From TMP-7 sp038212445 (GTDB lineage Bacteria > Acidobacteriota > Terriglobia > Bryobacterales > Bryobacteraceae): 64,000 nt of DNA. Both the position numbers and the translations under genes were made by a program. Each line of letters opens with the position of its first letter. The first letter of the stretch is position 1. The stretch is taken from positions 1 through 64,000 of the forward strand of contig JBBQUM010000024.1 in the NCBI GenBank assembly GCA_038212445.1. Reading direction: 5' to 3'. Below the pieces are notes generated by a model that saw only the letters and a program-made list of their open reading frames with translations, was not told where the DNA came from and searched no databases. This document shows, in pieces, positions 16,830 to 25,197 of the stretch.

Positions 16830-16859
16830 AGGGTACTTCCGCCAGCGATAATAGCATCG

Positions 16860-17480
16860 ATGCGCGTACCACTTGCCGCTTTCGCACTTTTCGCGGCTTT
16901 GCCCGCCGCCGCCCAGTCGCTCCCCGAACTGCATATCGACGCCGCCGATGGAGGCTCCGTCCTGCGCGTCCGCAACAACTACACCCAAACGCTGGATGCG
17001 TTTCTCATCGAAATGGTGGACTATCCAGGCAGTTCATTCAGCTTCTGGGAGGACGGCAACCGCGGCGTGATTCCGGGCGCCGAAGCCCGGATTCCCATCA
17101 CCAATATGACCGTCGGCGCAGCTCCCGAATACGTAAAGATGCAGGCCGCCATCTACGAAGATGGCACTACGGCCGGCTCGCCGGCGAAGGTGGCCGAGCT
17201 CATTGAACGTCGCCGCGTGTCGCTGCAGGTTACGCGCGAACTCATCGATCGTTTGAAGAAAGCTCCGTCGGCTGATGCGGCCAAGGCCGGCCTTCAGCAA
17301 TGGCTGGAGACTATCCCGATGAAAGGCGCCTCCGATTCACTTGAAGCCGCGCGGCGCTCCACTTCGCGAACCATTATCGGCGGCGTGATCTCGAAGCTCG
17401 ACAGCAAGAAGACTTCGGAGATCCTCAGCGATCTCCACGCCTCTGAGAAGCGCCTCGTGAAGAGCAAGCCGCCGCTATAG
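16860..17480 (+). CDS. Secreted hypothetical protein
   Basis: A 206-residue protein with a clear signal peptide (RVPLAAFALFAALPAAAQ) directly at the chosen ATG (16860). I do not recognise a named domain. The first half has beta-rich character (LRVRNNYTQTLDAFLIEMVDYP), the second half is a helical Lys/Arg/Glu-rich segment (residues 110-206). The gene is divergent from the DUF6807 gene, and its last 6 bases overlap the end of the convergent selB gene, which shows how tightly packed this region is. Confidence 0.7.
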   Translation: MRVPLAAFALFAALPAAAQSLPELHIDAADGGSVLRVRNNYTQTLDAFLIEMVDYPGSSFSFWEDGNRGVIPGAEARIPITNMTVGAAPEYVKMQAAIYEDGTTAGSPAKVAELIERRRVSLQVTRELIDRLKKAPSADAAKAGLQQWLETIPMKGASDSLEAARRSTSRTIIGGVISKLDSKKTSEILSDLHASEKRLVKSKPPL

Positions 17481-19361
17481 CACGACGCGCGAATCGCCTT
17501 CGCGCCGGGTCATGTGTTCGCGGTCTGACCACTCGAGCAACGGAATCGCATACTTGCGCGAAATGCCGGTCCATTCTTTGAATTCGGCCACGCCAAATCT
17601 CTGACCCTTGCGGTCGGCCATTAGTTTGCGTAGCGTGGCCAGCGCCGTGTGATGGAACACCAGATCGTCGCCGATCTTCACCAACTTGCGATTGCGCAGC
17701 AGGATCTGTAGCAGCGACCGTGCACGACCGGCTTCAACGCCCGACCGCGCCAGCACTTCCGTAGTCGACGGTACCGCCAGACCTGCAGTCTCGAACGCAG
17801 CTTCGATTTTGCCGACGGCGGCCTCTTCGTCTTCCTTCAGCGCCACCTTGTGCGTCGCCAGGCGCACCACTTCGCCCTCGGCCACCAGTGTCTTGCTCTG
17901 CGACATCAGCGCTTCGAGAATGAACGGGGCGGCGCCGCCTAACTCGCGGCTGCGCAGATCCTCCTTCGACATACCCGGCGAGAGCGGCTTCAGCTTGTGA
18001 TACGCCTGGACCGCCGCCGTCAGCCGTTTACCCGCATCCTGCATTCGTCCCGAATCGACGAACCAGGCCTGCGGATCGCCGAGCGTCATTAGTCCGGCTG
18101 TCTTCGCCGCGGCGGCGATCTCCCGTTCGAGGAAGCCTGTCCGCGCTACCAATTCCGATAGGCCGAGGCCATACGCCGACTCCCGTACCAGCAGCGCAAT
18201 GCGATCCGGCGCGCTCGCCGCCGCCAGCGTTCGCACGCGCTCTCCGGCTGTCAGGCGCCGTTGCCTCTCGGGAGCGAAGGCGTCCACCACCACGCCGCCG
18301 CCAATCGTCACCACCGGCGAGAACATGCGGACGATAAAACGGTCACCGGGCAGCATCAGCAGCGGTTCACGAAGGATGAAGCGGACCTCGCCGCTTGACC
18401 CGGGCGCCAGAGCTGATCCGGCTGCGAGCAGTCGCGCTTCCGCCTCCACCTCCGCCGTCCCGGCATGGAAGTGGACCGGCGCCCCGTGCTTGAGCGGCTT
18501 GGCCGACTTCAGCAGTTCGAAGCGCGTGTCTACCCGCATGGTGGGGCGGAACCTGCCCGCAGCCGAGAGCGTCATGCCGCGCCCGAGGTACCCCACATCC
18601 ACCCCTGCGAGGTTAAGCGCCGTACGCTGGCCTGCGGACGCTCGCTCCACAGCGGCGCCATGTACCTGCACACCGCGCACCCTCGCGCGCCGCCCGGACG
18701 GATGCAGTTCCACTTCGTTCTCAAGCGCCACCACACCTTCAACCAGCGTGCCTGTGACCACCGTGCCGAAGCCCTTCATGCTGAACGCGCGGTCCACCGG
18801 CATGCGGAACCAGCGTGTTGAGTCTTTCTCTCGGAGACGCGCGGCGAGACTTGTCATCTCACGCTTCAACTCGCCGATACCGTCACCGGTCACCGCACTG
18901 ACGGCCACCACCGGCGCGTGTTCAAGAAACGATCCCCGCACGAATTCGTCTACTTCAAGACGCACCAGTTCTACCAGGTCGGGATCCACCAGATCGGTCT
19001 TCGTTAACACGATGATGCCGTTGGGGATTTGGAGCAGCCTGCAAATGTCGAAATGTTCACGCGTTTGAGGCTTAATGGACTCGTCGGCTGCGATAATGAA
19101 GAGAACAAAATCGATCCCGCCCACGCCCGCCAGCATATTTTTAATGAACCGCTCATGCCCTGGTACGTCTACAAAACTGAGGGATATGTTTTGTTCAAGT
19201 TCGAGATGAGCAAAGCCTAAATCAATGGATATACCGCGCCGCTTCTCTTCCTCCAGCCTGTCGGTGTCCACTCCCGTCAGCGCCCGCACCAGCGCCGTCT
19301 TGCCGTGGTCAATGTGCCCGGCGGTGCCGGCTATGATGTTGCGTCTCTTGGCTGTCGTCAT
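17475..19361 (-). CDS. selB: Selenocysteine-specific translation elongation factor SelB
   Basis: A 628-residue GTPase that carries selenocysteyl-tRNA to in-frame UGA codons at SECIS hairpins. The EF-Tu-like G domain shows GHIDHGKT (15-22), DVPGHERF (65-72) and TKTD (120-123). Two beta-barrel domains follow, and then four winged-helix modules (residues ~370-628) that read the SECIS RNA; the last holds GQRFGVAEFKEWTGISRKYAIPLLEWSDRE. An AGGA site precedes the ATG at 19361. It implies that the organism uses selenocysteine. No selA, selD, tRNA-Sec or selenoprotein gene was recognised in the window. The 5' end overlaps the divergent VWFA gene. Confidence 0.95.
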   Translation of the reverse strand: MTTAKRRNIIAGTAGHIDHGKTALVRALTGVDTDRLEEEKRRGISIDLGFAHLELEQNISLSFVDVPGHERFIKNMLAGVGGIDFVLFIIAADESIKPQTREHFDICRLLQIPNGIIVLTKTDLVDPDLVELVRLEVDEFVRGSFLEHAPVVAVSAVTGDGIGELKREMTSLAARLREKDSTRWFRMPVDRAFSMKGFGTVVTGTLVEGVVALENEVELHPSGRRARVRGVQVHGAAVERASAGQRTALNLAGVDVGYLGRGMTLSAAGRFRPTMRVDTRFELLKSAKPLKHGAPVHFHAGTAEVEAEARLLAAGSALAPGSSGEVRFILREPLLMLPGDRFIVRMFSPVVTIGGGVVVDAFAPERQRRLTAGERVRTLAAASAPDRIALLVRESAYGLGLSELVARTGFLEREIAAAAKTAGLMTLGDPQAWFVDSGRMQDAGKRLTAAVQAYHKLKPLSPGMSKEDLRSRELGGAAPFILEALMSQSKTLVAEGEVVRLATHKVALKEDEEAAVGKIEAAFETAGLAVPSTTEVLARSGVEAGRARSLLQILLRNRKLVKIGDDLVFHHTALATLRKLMADRKGQRFGVAEFKEWTGISRKYAIPLLEWSDREHMTRREGDSRVVL

Positions 19362-20265
19362 CGTCCTGTCGAGTCTTTTGGCGCGCGCTTACGCTCAGGA
19401 TCAGGGTACAGCAGTGTTCCGCACCGGCGTCTCCGACGTTCGCGTGGTGGTGCAGGTAACCGAGAACAACAAGCTCATCACCGATCTGAAACAGGAAGAT
19501 TTCATCATCAAGGATGAAGCGGCCGAGCAGAAGATTGCCTACTTCAATTTCGAATCGGAGCCGCTCACTTTGCTACTGCTGCTCGACATCAGCGGCAGTA
19601 TGAAAGAGCACATCATCGAGATGTCCGACGCGGCGCTCGAGTCCTTGAAGCATCTTTCGCCGGGCGATCGCATCGGCATCATGACGTTTGGCTCACGCGC
19701 AAACATGCACTTCGACTTCTTCGACAACCACGCCGAGGTTGCGCGTCAACTCCGCACAGCCACCGACGATCAAGACAAGGACGGCTTTGGCACCGCGATC
19801 AACGCCGCTGTCATTGAGGCCGCCAAGGCGCTGATGAAGGATCCGGCCACCGGTCGCAAGTCGATGCTTATTGTCACCGACAATCTCGGCATCAATCATC
19901 GCGCCAACGACGAACTCGCCACCGGCTACCTGCTGCGTGCCGACGCTCCGCTGAACGCTATGGTGGTGGGCCGTGCCATTCGTCCGGGTACGAACAAAAT
20001 GGAGGACCCCGACGACACGCCGGCGGACGTCTTCAAGCTGGCGGAGGCCACTGGCGGTGAAGCGGTGAAGTCGGAACGCGCGGCTGCCCGTTTTGCCGAC
20101 ATGATCGCGCGCATCCGCGATCGCTACACGCTCGCCTATCACGCACCCGAAGGCGCCAAGGCGGGTTCGTTTCGCAGCATTACAGTGACGCTGACTCCGG
20201 CCGCTCTGCGGCTGCACCCCGGCGCCCTGCTCCGTTATCGAAGTGGCTATTTCGTGCGGGAATAG
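19333..20265 (+). CDS. Secreted VWFA-domain protein (acidobacterial type)
   Basis: A 310-residue exported protein. The signal peptide (LRLLAVVIVLSSLLARAYA) begins at tandem ATG codons at 19333/19336. A short beta domain (VVVQVTENNKLITDLKQEDF, residues ~30-65) is followed by a von Willebrand A domain with the MIDAS motif LLDISGSM (DxSxS) and an IVTDNLG strand. This layout is typical of the VWFA-related proteins that are abundant in Acidobacteriota; their partners are unknown. Both plausible start codons lie inside the selB coding region, so the two divergent genes overlap by 26-29 bases at their 5' ends. Oar-like receptor genes often neighbour such proteins, and one follows here. Confidence 0.85.
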   Translation: MMLRLLAVVIVLSSLLARAYAQDQGTAVFRTGVSDVRVVVQVTENNKLITDLKQEDFIIKDEAAEQKIAYFNFESEPLTLLLLLDISGSMKEHIIEMSDAALESLKHLSPGDRIGIMTFGSRANMHFDFFDNHAEVARQLRTATDDQDKDGFGTAINAAVIEAAKALMKDPATGRKSMLIVTDNLGINHRANDELATGYLLRADAPLNAMVVGRAIRPGTNKMEDPDDTPADVFKLAEATGGEAVKSERAAARFADMIARIRDRYTLAYHAPEGAKAGSFRSITVTLTPAALRLHPGALLRYRSGYFVRE

Positions 20266-20389
20266 CGCCAAGCTTCACTCGCTCCGAGAACAGCCCGGCA
20301 CTCCGTTGGAATCTTCAACGCAGATTATGCGCGTCCGGTAACCCAACCGCTTGCGCCGCATGGTCCATCGCTGTAATATCGGATTAAAT

Positions 20390-23300
20390 ATGTTAAGACC
20401 TTATAGTCTTATACGTCTCATTTGTACTCTGACTTTTACCTTGGTCATGGGATTTGCACAGGCGCCGGTCGGCAGCATCGACGGTACAGTAACTGACGAG
20501 TCCGGGGCTGTCGTCCTAGGAGCTACGGTCACCGTAACGAATAAAGCCACCGGGTTGAAGCGGGAGTTAGCCTCTGACATGGCCGGCGCCTTCAGTGCGC
20601 CATCGCTACCCGCCGGCACGTACGAAGTCCGCAGTCAGATGAGCGGCTTTCGGCAGTTGGTGCGCGACGCCGAGGTCTTAACCGGCAGCACCACCACCGT
20701 CAACCTTCAAATGACGGTTGGCGCGGTCACGGAAGTGGTGAACGTCGCGGGCACGGGCGCGCAGATCGCCTATGACAGCCACACGATCGACGGAGTGATT
20801 CAGCGGGCGCAGATCGAGAGCCTGCCGCTCAACGGCCGCAGCTTCCTTCAGCTTGCCTTTCTCGAGCCTGGTGTCGGAGTGGGCACGCAATCCCTGTCCC
20901 AGTACAACGCGCAGTTCGGCGTGTCGATACTCGGCGGCAGCAGTTCCATGACGGCCATCACGGTAGACGGCGGCAACGTCCGCAACTCGATCAACGGCGG
21001 CACGGCTCAGAACTTCTCCCAGGAAGTGGTAGAGGAGTTCCAGATTTCGTCGGTAAACTTTGACCTGTCCACCGGAATCGCTGCGGGAGGCTCGGTAAAC
21101 ATCGTGTCCCGCTCCGGCGGCAACGATTTTCATGGCAGCGGTTACTTCTTCTTCCGCGACCACAACATGTCGGCCTACCCCGCGCTAAACCGGAACGCTT
21201 TCAATCCGGATCCATTCTTCGCTCGCAGACAATCGGGCGCCTGGGTCTCCGGTCCCATCAAAAAAGAGAAGCTCTTTTTCTTTGCCAATCTTGAGAACAA
21301 CAATCAGGACTCGGTGGTTACTGTTCAACCCACATCGACGTTTTTCTCAAATCTGGCGGGCAATTACGCCAGTCCATACAACGGCTTTCAGCCCAGCGTG
21401 AAATTCGACTACCGCATCAACCAGAACCACAACCTGTTCGTCCGCTATTCACACGACGGCAACAACAGCTTCGGCCCCCGCGGCGGCGCCAACCTCCCGT
21501 CGAACTGGCTGGTGAACCGCAATTGGGCGGACCAGAGCATTCTAGGCATCACCAGCACGCTGAGCGCGCAACTGGTGAATGATTTCCGATTCGCCTATCA
21601 CTATTGGAGCAATCGAAATCTGTTTCCGACCGAGAACGAATGTCCCGGCTGTATTGGCCTGGGAATGCCGTCCATCTCGATTCAGGGCTCCGGCATCACG
21701 CTGGGCAATACTACCAACGCCCCACAGGGGCGCGATATGCGCCGGTATAACTTCGTTGAAAACATGACGTGGCAGAAAGGCTCGAACCGGATGCGGTTCG
21801 GAGGTTCATTCGAGAATGCGCCCTTCAGCGGCTATTGGGCCTTTGGCGAACCGGCGGCAACCCAGGTCTTTGGACCAGACCTGCTCATCGCCAACCGGAT
21901 CCCGATTTCGCTCTGGGGACTGCCCAGCCAGTTCACGAGCAATGCCGACCTGCTGAAACTTCCGCTCGTCGCATTTGGCTTAGGCCTCGGCGATCCCTCG
22001 CAACCCCCTCCCTACAATGCCGCGAACGCCCGCAACAACCGTCGTTACCATACGTACTTCCAGAACACTTGGCGGGTTCGACCGAAGCTGACGCTGAACT
22101 ACGGCCTCGCCTGGCAGTTTGAATCGACGTTGACGAACCACGACCTGGACAAGCCGGCATACCTTGCGCCTTTGATGGATAGCACGGCGCCCACGAAGCA
22201 GGACTGGAACAACTTCTCCCCGGTCATCGGCTTTGCCTGGAACGTCGGCAAGAGCAACAAGACCGTGATCCGCGGCGGCGCGGGTATCTACTACGACACG
22301 CGCGAACTATCCCAGCGGCTCAATGAGAGATCGGTCATCGGTCCCGTAGGCAACGGCCGGCAGCAGATTCTCAGCACCGGCATCCTGAACCCGCTGCCCA
22401 CCATCGCCAGTCCCCTCCCCGGCGCTCTACCAGCCGTCCCGACAGGCGCTCCCATTTATTTCACCCTCCCGACTGGGTTCACCCTTGGCACACTGATGCA
22501 GATCCTCCCCCAGGTGAAGGCCACGGCGGCAGCCGCTCTCGTCAATCCGAACCCGAACGATCTGTCCGTCCGCAACATCAACATCACCAAGCAGGGCACC
22601 GACCTGTTCCAGAACAGCTACCCTGCCGCGTACTCCCGGCACATCTCTATCGGCGTGCAGCACGAGATCGTTAAGAACCTCGTGGTCACTGCGGACTTTG
22701 TCTACCGCCATTCGTTTAAGGACGAAATCGGCGACATCGACTACAACCGCTATAACCGTGTGCAGGGACCCATCATCCCGAAATGCACCACCACTGCCCA
22801 GGCCGCCGACCCCAAAGCGAATTGCTCTACGGGACCCATCGAGTTCCGCGCTCCCGTCGGCCGCACGGACTACAAGGCCCTCCTGGTCAAAGTGGATAAG
22901 CGACTGGCCCAGCGCTATCAGTTCACCGCATCTTACGCGATGACACGCCAGTACGGGATCAACGGTGTAACCAATCTGGACAACTGGTTTGAAGGTTGGG
23001 GTCCGCAGGGCGGCCGCCACAGCCTCAACGTCTCCGGCATCGTCGACCTTCCGTTGAAGTTCCAGGTTTCGTTCATCAACTCCATGGGCACGCGCGGCCC
23101 CTACCGTCCCACTGTCAGTGGCGTGGATCTGGATGGCGACGGGCTGGATACCGCGTTTCTGCCTGGATGGAAGACTCCCGATCGTGACCCGACTCGCGAA
23201 AAACTTCAGACGGCCGTCGACGCCTGGAATGCCGCGTACCCGGATTTGGCCAATGGACAACGTCCCCGAACATCCCGCAACCAGGTGATCCCGAAGCTCG

Positions 23301-23557
23301 CACTACCGGCCAACTACTCGTTCGGGGAGAATTTCTCCTCCCAGGACTTGCGGCTAACAAAGATCATCACTTATCACGACCGGTACAAGCTGAGTATCTT
23401 TGGCGAGGGCTTTAACATTCTGAACATCGCCAATCTGGGCGGGATTAGCTCGACACTCAACGACTCCGGATTCGGCGTGCCTACCAGTCGCGCCGGACAG
23501 GTGTTCGGTTCTGGCGGACCGCGCGCGTTCCAGCTCGGCGCACGTTTCTCGTTCTGA
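20390..23557 (+). CDS. Oar-like TonB-dependent outer-membrane receptor with carboxypeptidase-regulatory-like domain
   Basis: A 1055-residue outer-membrane protein. After a signal peptide, a beta-sandwich CarboxypepD_reg-like domain (GSIDGTVTDESGAVVLGATVTV, residues ~28-110) precedes a plug-like part with the SLPLNGRSFLQLAFLEPGV motif, then a large beta-barrel ending in the terminal aromatic GARFSF. Such proteins are the main large-substrate transporters or envelope proteins of Acidobacteriota; the substrate cannot be read. The ATG at 20390 is preferred because the signal peptide begins there; an upstream TTG (20351) and ATG (20360) are in frame. No SusD-like partner is adjacent. Confidence 0.87.
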   Translation: MLRPYSLIRLICTLTFTLVMGFAQAPVGSIDGTVTDESGAVVLGATVTVTNKATGLKRELASDMAGAFSAPSLPAGTYEVRSQMSGFRQLVRDAEVLTGSTTTVNLQMTVGAVTEVVNVAGTGAQIAYDSHTIDGVIQRAQIESLPLNGRSFLQLAFLEPGVGVGTQSLSQYNAQFGVSILGGSSSMTAITVDGGNVRNSINGGTAQNFSQEVVEEFQISSVNFDLSTGIAAGGSVNIVSRSGGNDFHGSGYFFFRDHNMSAYPALNRNAFNPDPFFARRQSGAWVSGPIKKEKLFFFANLENNNQDSVVTVQPTSTFFSNLAGNYASPYNGFQPSVKFDYRINQNHNLFVRYSHDGNNSFGPRGGANLPSNWLVNRNWADQSILGITSTLSAQLVNDFRFAYHYWSNRNLFPTENECPGCIGLGMPSISIQGSGITLGNTTNAPQGRDMRRYNFVENMTWQKGSNRMRFGGSFENAPFSGYWAFGEPAATQVFGPDLLIANRIPISLWGLPSQFTSNADLLKLPLVAFGLGLGDPSQPPPYNAANARNNRRYHTYFQNTWRVRPKLTLNYGLAWQFESTLTNHDLDKPAYLAPLMDSTAPTKQDWNNFSPVIGFAWNVGKSNKTVIRGGAGIYYDTRELSQRLNERSVIGPVGNGRQQILSTGILNPLPTIASPLPGALPAVPTGAPIYFTLPTGFTLGTLMQILPQVKATAAAALVNPNPNDLSVRNINITKQGTDLFQNSYPAAYSRHISIGVQHEIVKNLVVTADFVYRHSFKDEIGDIDYNRYNRVQGPIIPKCTTTAQAADPKANCSTGPIEFRAPVGRTDYKALLVKVDKRLAQRYQFTASYAMTRQYGINGVTNLDNWFEGWGPQGGRHSLNVSGIVDLPLKFQVSFINSMGTRGPYRPTVSGVDLDGDGLDTAFLPGWKTPDRDPTREKLQTAVDAWNAAYPDLANGQRPRTSRNQVIPKLALPANYSFGENFSSQDLRLTKIITYHDRYKLSIFGEGFNILNIANLGGISSTLNDSGFGVPTSRAGQVFGSGGPRAFQLGARFSF

Positions 23558-23616
23558 TCGCGAAAGACTGTTCGCCGGTCGGGGTTTGATATTCTGGCCT
23601 TACTTAGGTGACAGCA

Positions 23617-25197
23617 ATGGACCCCAATCGGGTAATGGTTTTCGACACCACTCTCCGCGACGGAGAGCAGGCGGCAGGGACGCGGCTCGGGAGCAAGGAA
23701 AAGCTCTCGCTTGCGCGCCAACTCGCGCGTCTCAAAGTCGACGTGATCGAGGCCGGCTATCCCAATTCTTCCCCGGAAGATTTCGAAGCCGTGCAACTCG
23801 TCGCCCGCGAAATTGAAGGACCGGCGATCTGCGCTCTCTCGCGCGTCGTCGCGGAGGATATCCGCGCTTGCGGCAGGGCGCTCAAGGGCGCGCACCGTCC
23901 TCGTATCCACACCGGCATCGGCGCGTCCGACATCCACATCATGGGCAAGTTCCGCGACGAGCGCTACGGGCGTACACTCGCGGAAAAGCGCGTCAAGATT
24001 CTTTCGCTCGCGGCCGATGCCGTGAAACTGGCGCGCGAGTTTGTCGATGATGTCGAATTCTACGCGGAGGATTCCGGCCGTTCAGAGCCAGCCTACCTCT
24101 TCGAGATGATCGAGACGGCGATCAACGCCGGCGCTACCGTCGTGAACATTCCCGATACCACCGGCTACACGGTGCCCGAGCAGTACGGCGCTCTTATCGC
24201 CTCGCTCAAGAAGAACGTCCCAAGCATCGAGAAAGCCGTCATCAGCGTCCACTGCCACAACGACCTCGGCATGGCCGTCGCCAACTCGCTCGCCGGAGTG
24301 CTGGCAGGAGCCCGGCAGGTGGAAGGCACTATAAACGGCATTGGCGAACGCGCCGGGAACGCGGCCCTCGAGGAGATTGTCATGGCGCTCAAAACGCGCC
24401 GCGACTACTTCCCCCAATTCACCGAGGTGGAAGCACGCGAGTTTGCCCGCACCAGCCGCATGGTCGCCGAACTCCTCGGCATGGCCGTGCCGCCTAACAA
24501 AGCTGTGATCGGCGCCAACGCCTTCTCGCACAGCTCCGGCATTCACGTCGACGGCTTCCTCAAGGAGCGCACCACCTACGAAATCATGCGTCCCGAGGAC
24601 GTCGGACTCTCGGAAAGCCGGGTTGTCCTCACCGCTCGCACGGGTCGCGCCGGACTCCGCGATCGCCTGGAAAAGCTCGGCTACACAATCACCAAAGAAC
24701 AGCTCGATCAGACCTACGAGCGCTTCATTGTTCTTGCCGACAAGAAACAGGAGGTGTTCGACGAGGATCTGATGGCGCTGCTCCACGACGAACTCGCGGA
24801 CCTCGCCAACGCCGCCACGCTCGAGTACCTGCACATCTACAGCGGCACGTCCGCCATCCCGACGGCTACCGTTCGTGTGAAAGTGAACGGCCAGACTCGC
24901 GAAGCCGCCGCCATCGGCGACGGTCCCGTGGACGCCGTGTACAAAGCGATCTCAGTGGTGATGGGCGCCTCGGCGACGCTGCTCCGCTACGACGTGCGAG
25001 CCGTCACCAGCGGTACCGAAGCTATGGGCGAAGCTATCGTGCATCTCGAGGAGCACGGCCACAAAGTGGTGGGCCGCGGCGCTTCTACCGACGTCATTGA
25101 GGCCAGCGCCAAAGCGTATTTGGACGCGCTCAACCGTCTTGCCGCACGCGCTGCCATGGCGCCACCGCTGGCTGCAGTAGAAGTCCAGCAGCCCTGA
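23617..25197 (+). CDS. leuA: 2-isopropylmalate synthase
   Basis: A 526-residue DRE-TIM metallolyase that condenses acetyl-CoA with 2-oxoisovalerate, the first step of leucine synthesis. It shows FDTTLRDGEQAAG near the start, the metal-binding VHCHNDLGMAVAN, GTINGIGERAGN and, after residue ~390, the C-terminal LeuA allosteric domain (leucine feedback). The ATG at 23617 has an AGGTGA ribosome site 6 bases before it. Citramalate synthase is a possible alternative because the families are close, but the NSSPEDFEAVQ and GIHVDGFLK segments fit LeuA best. The stop codon abuts that of the convergent methyltransferase gene. Confidence 0.9.
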   Translation: MDPNRVMVFDTTLRDGEQAAGTRLGSKEKLSLARQLARLKVDVIEAGYPNSSPEDFEAVQLVAREIEGPAICALSRVVAEDIRACGRALKGAHRPRIHTGIGASDIHIMGKFRDERYGRTLAEKRVKILSLAADAVKLAREFVDDVEFYAEDSGRSEPAYLFEMIETAINAGATVVNIPDTTGYTVPEQYGALIASLKKNVPSIEKAVISVHCHNDLGMAVANSLAGVLAGARQVEGTINGIGERAGNAALEEIVMALKTRRDYFPQFTEVEAREFARTSRMVAELLGMAVPPNKAVIGANAFSHSSGIHVDGFLKERTTYEIMRPEDVGLSESRVVLTARTGRAGLRDRLEKLGYTITKEQLDQTYERFIVLADKKQEVFDEDLMALLHDELADLANAATLEYLHIYSGTSAIPTATVRVKVNGQTREAAAIGDGPVDAVYKAISVVMGASATLLRYDVRAVTSGTEAMGEAIVHLEEHGHKVVGRGASTDVIEASAKAYLDALNRLAARAAMAPPLAAVEVQQP

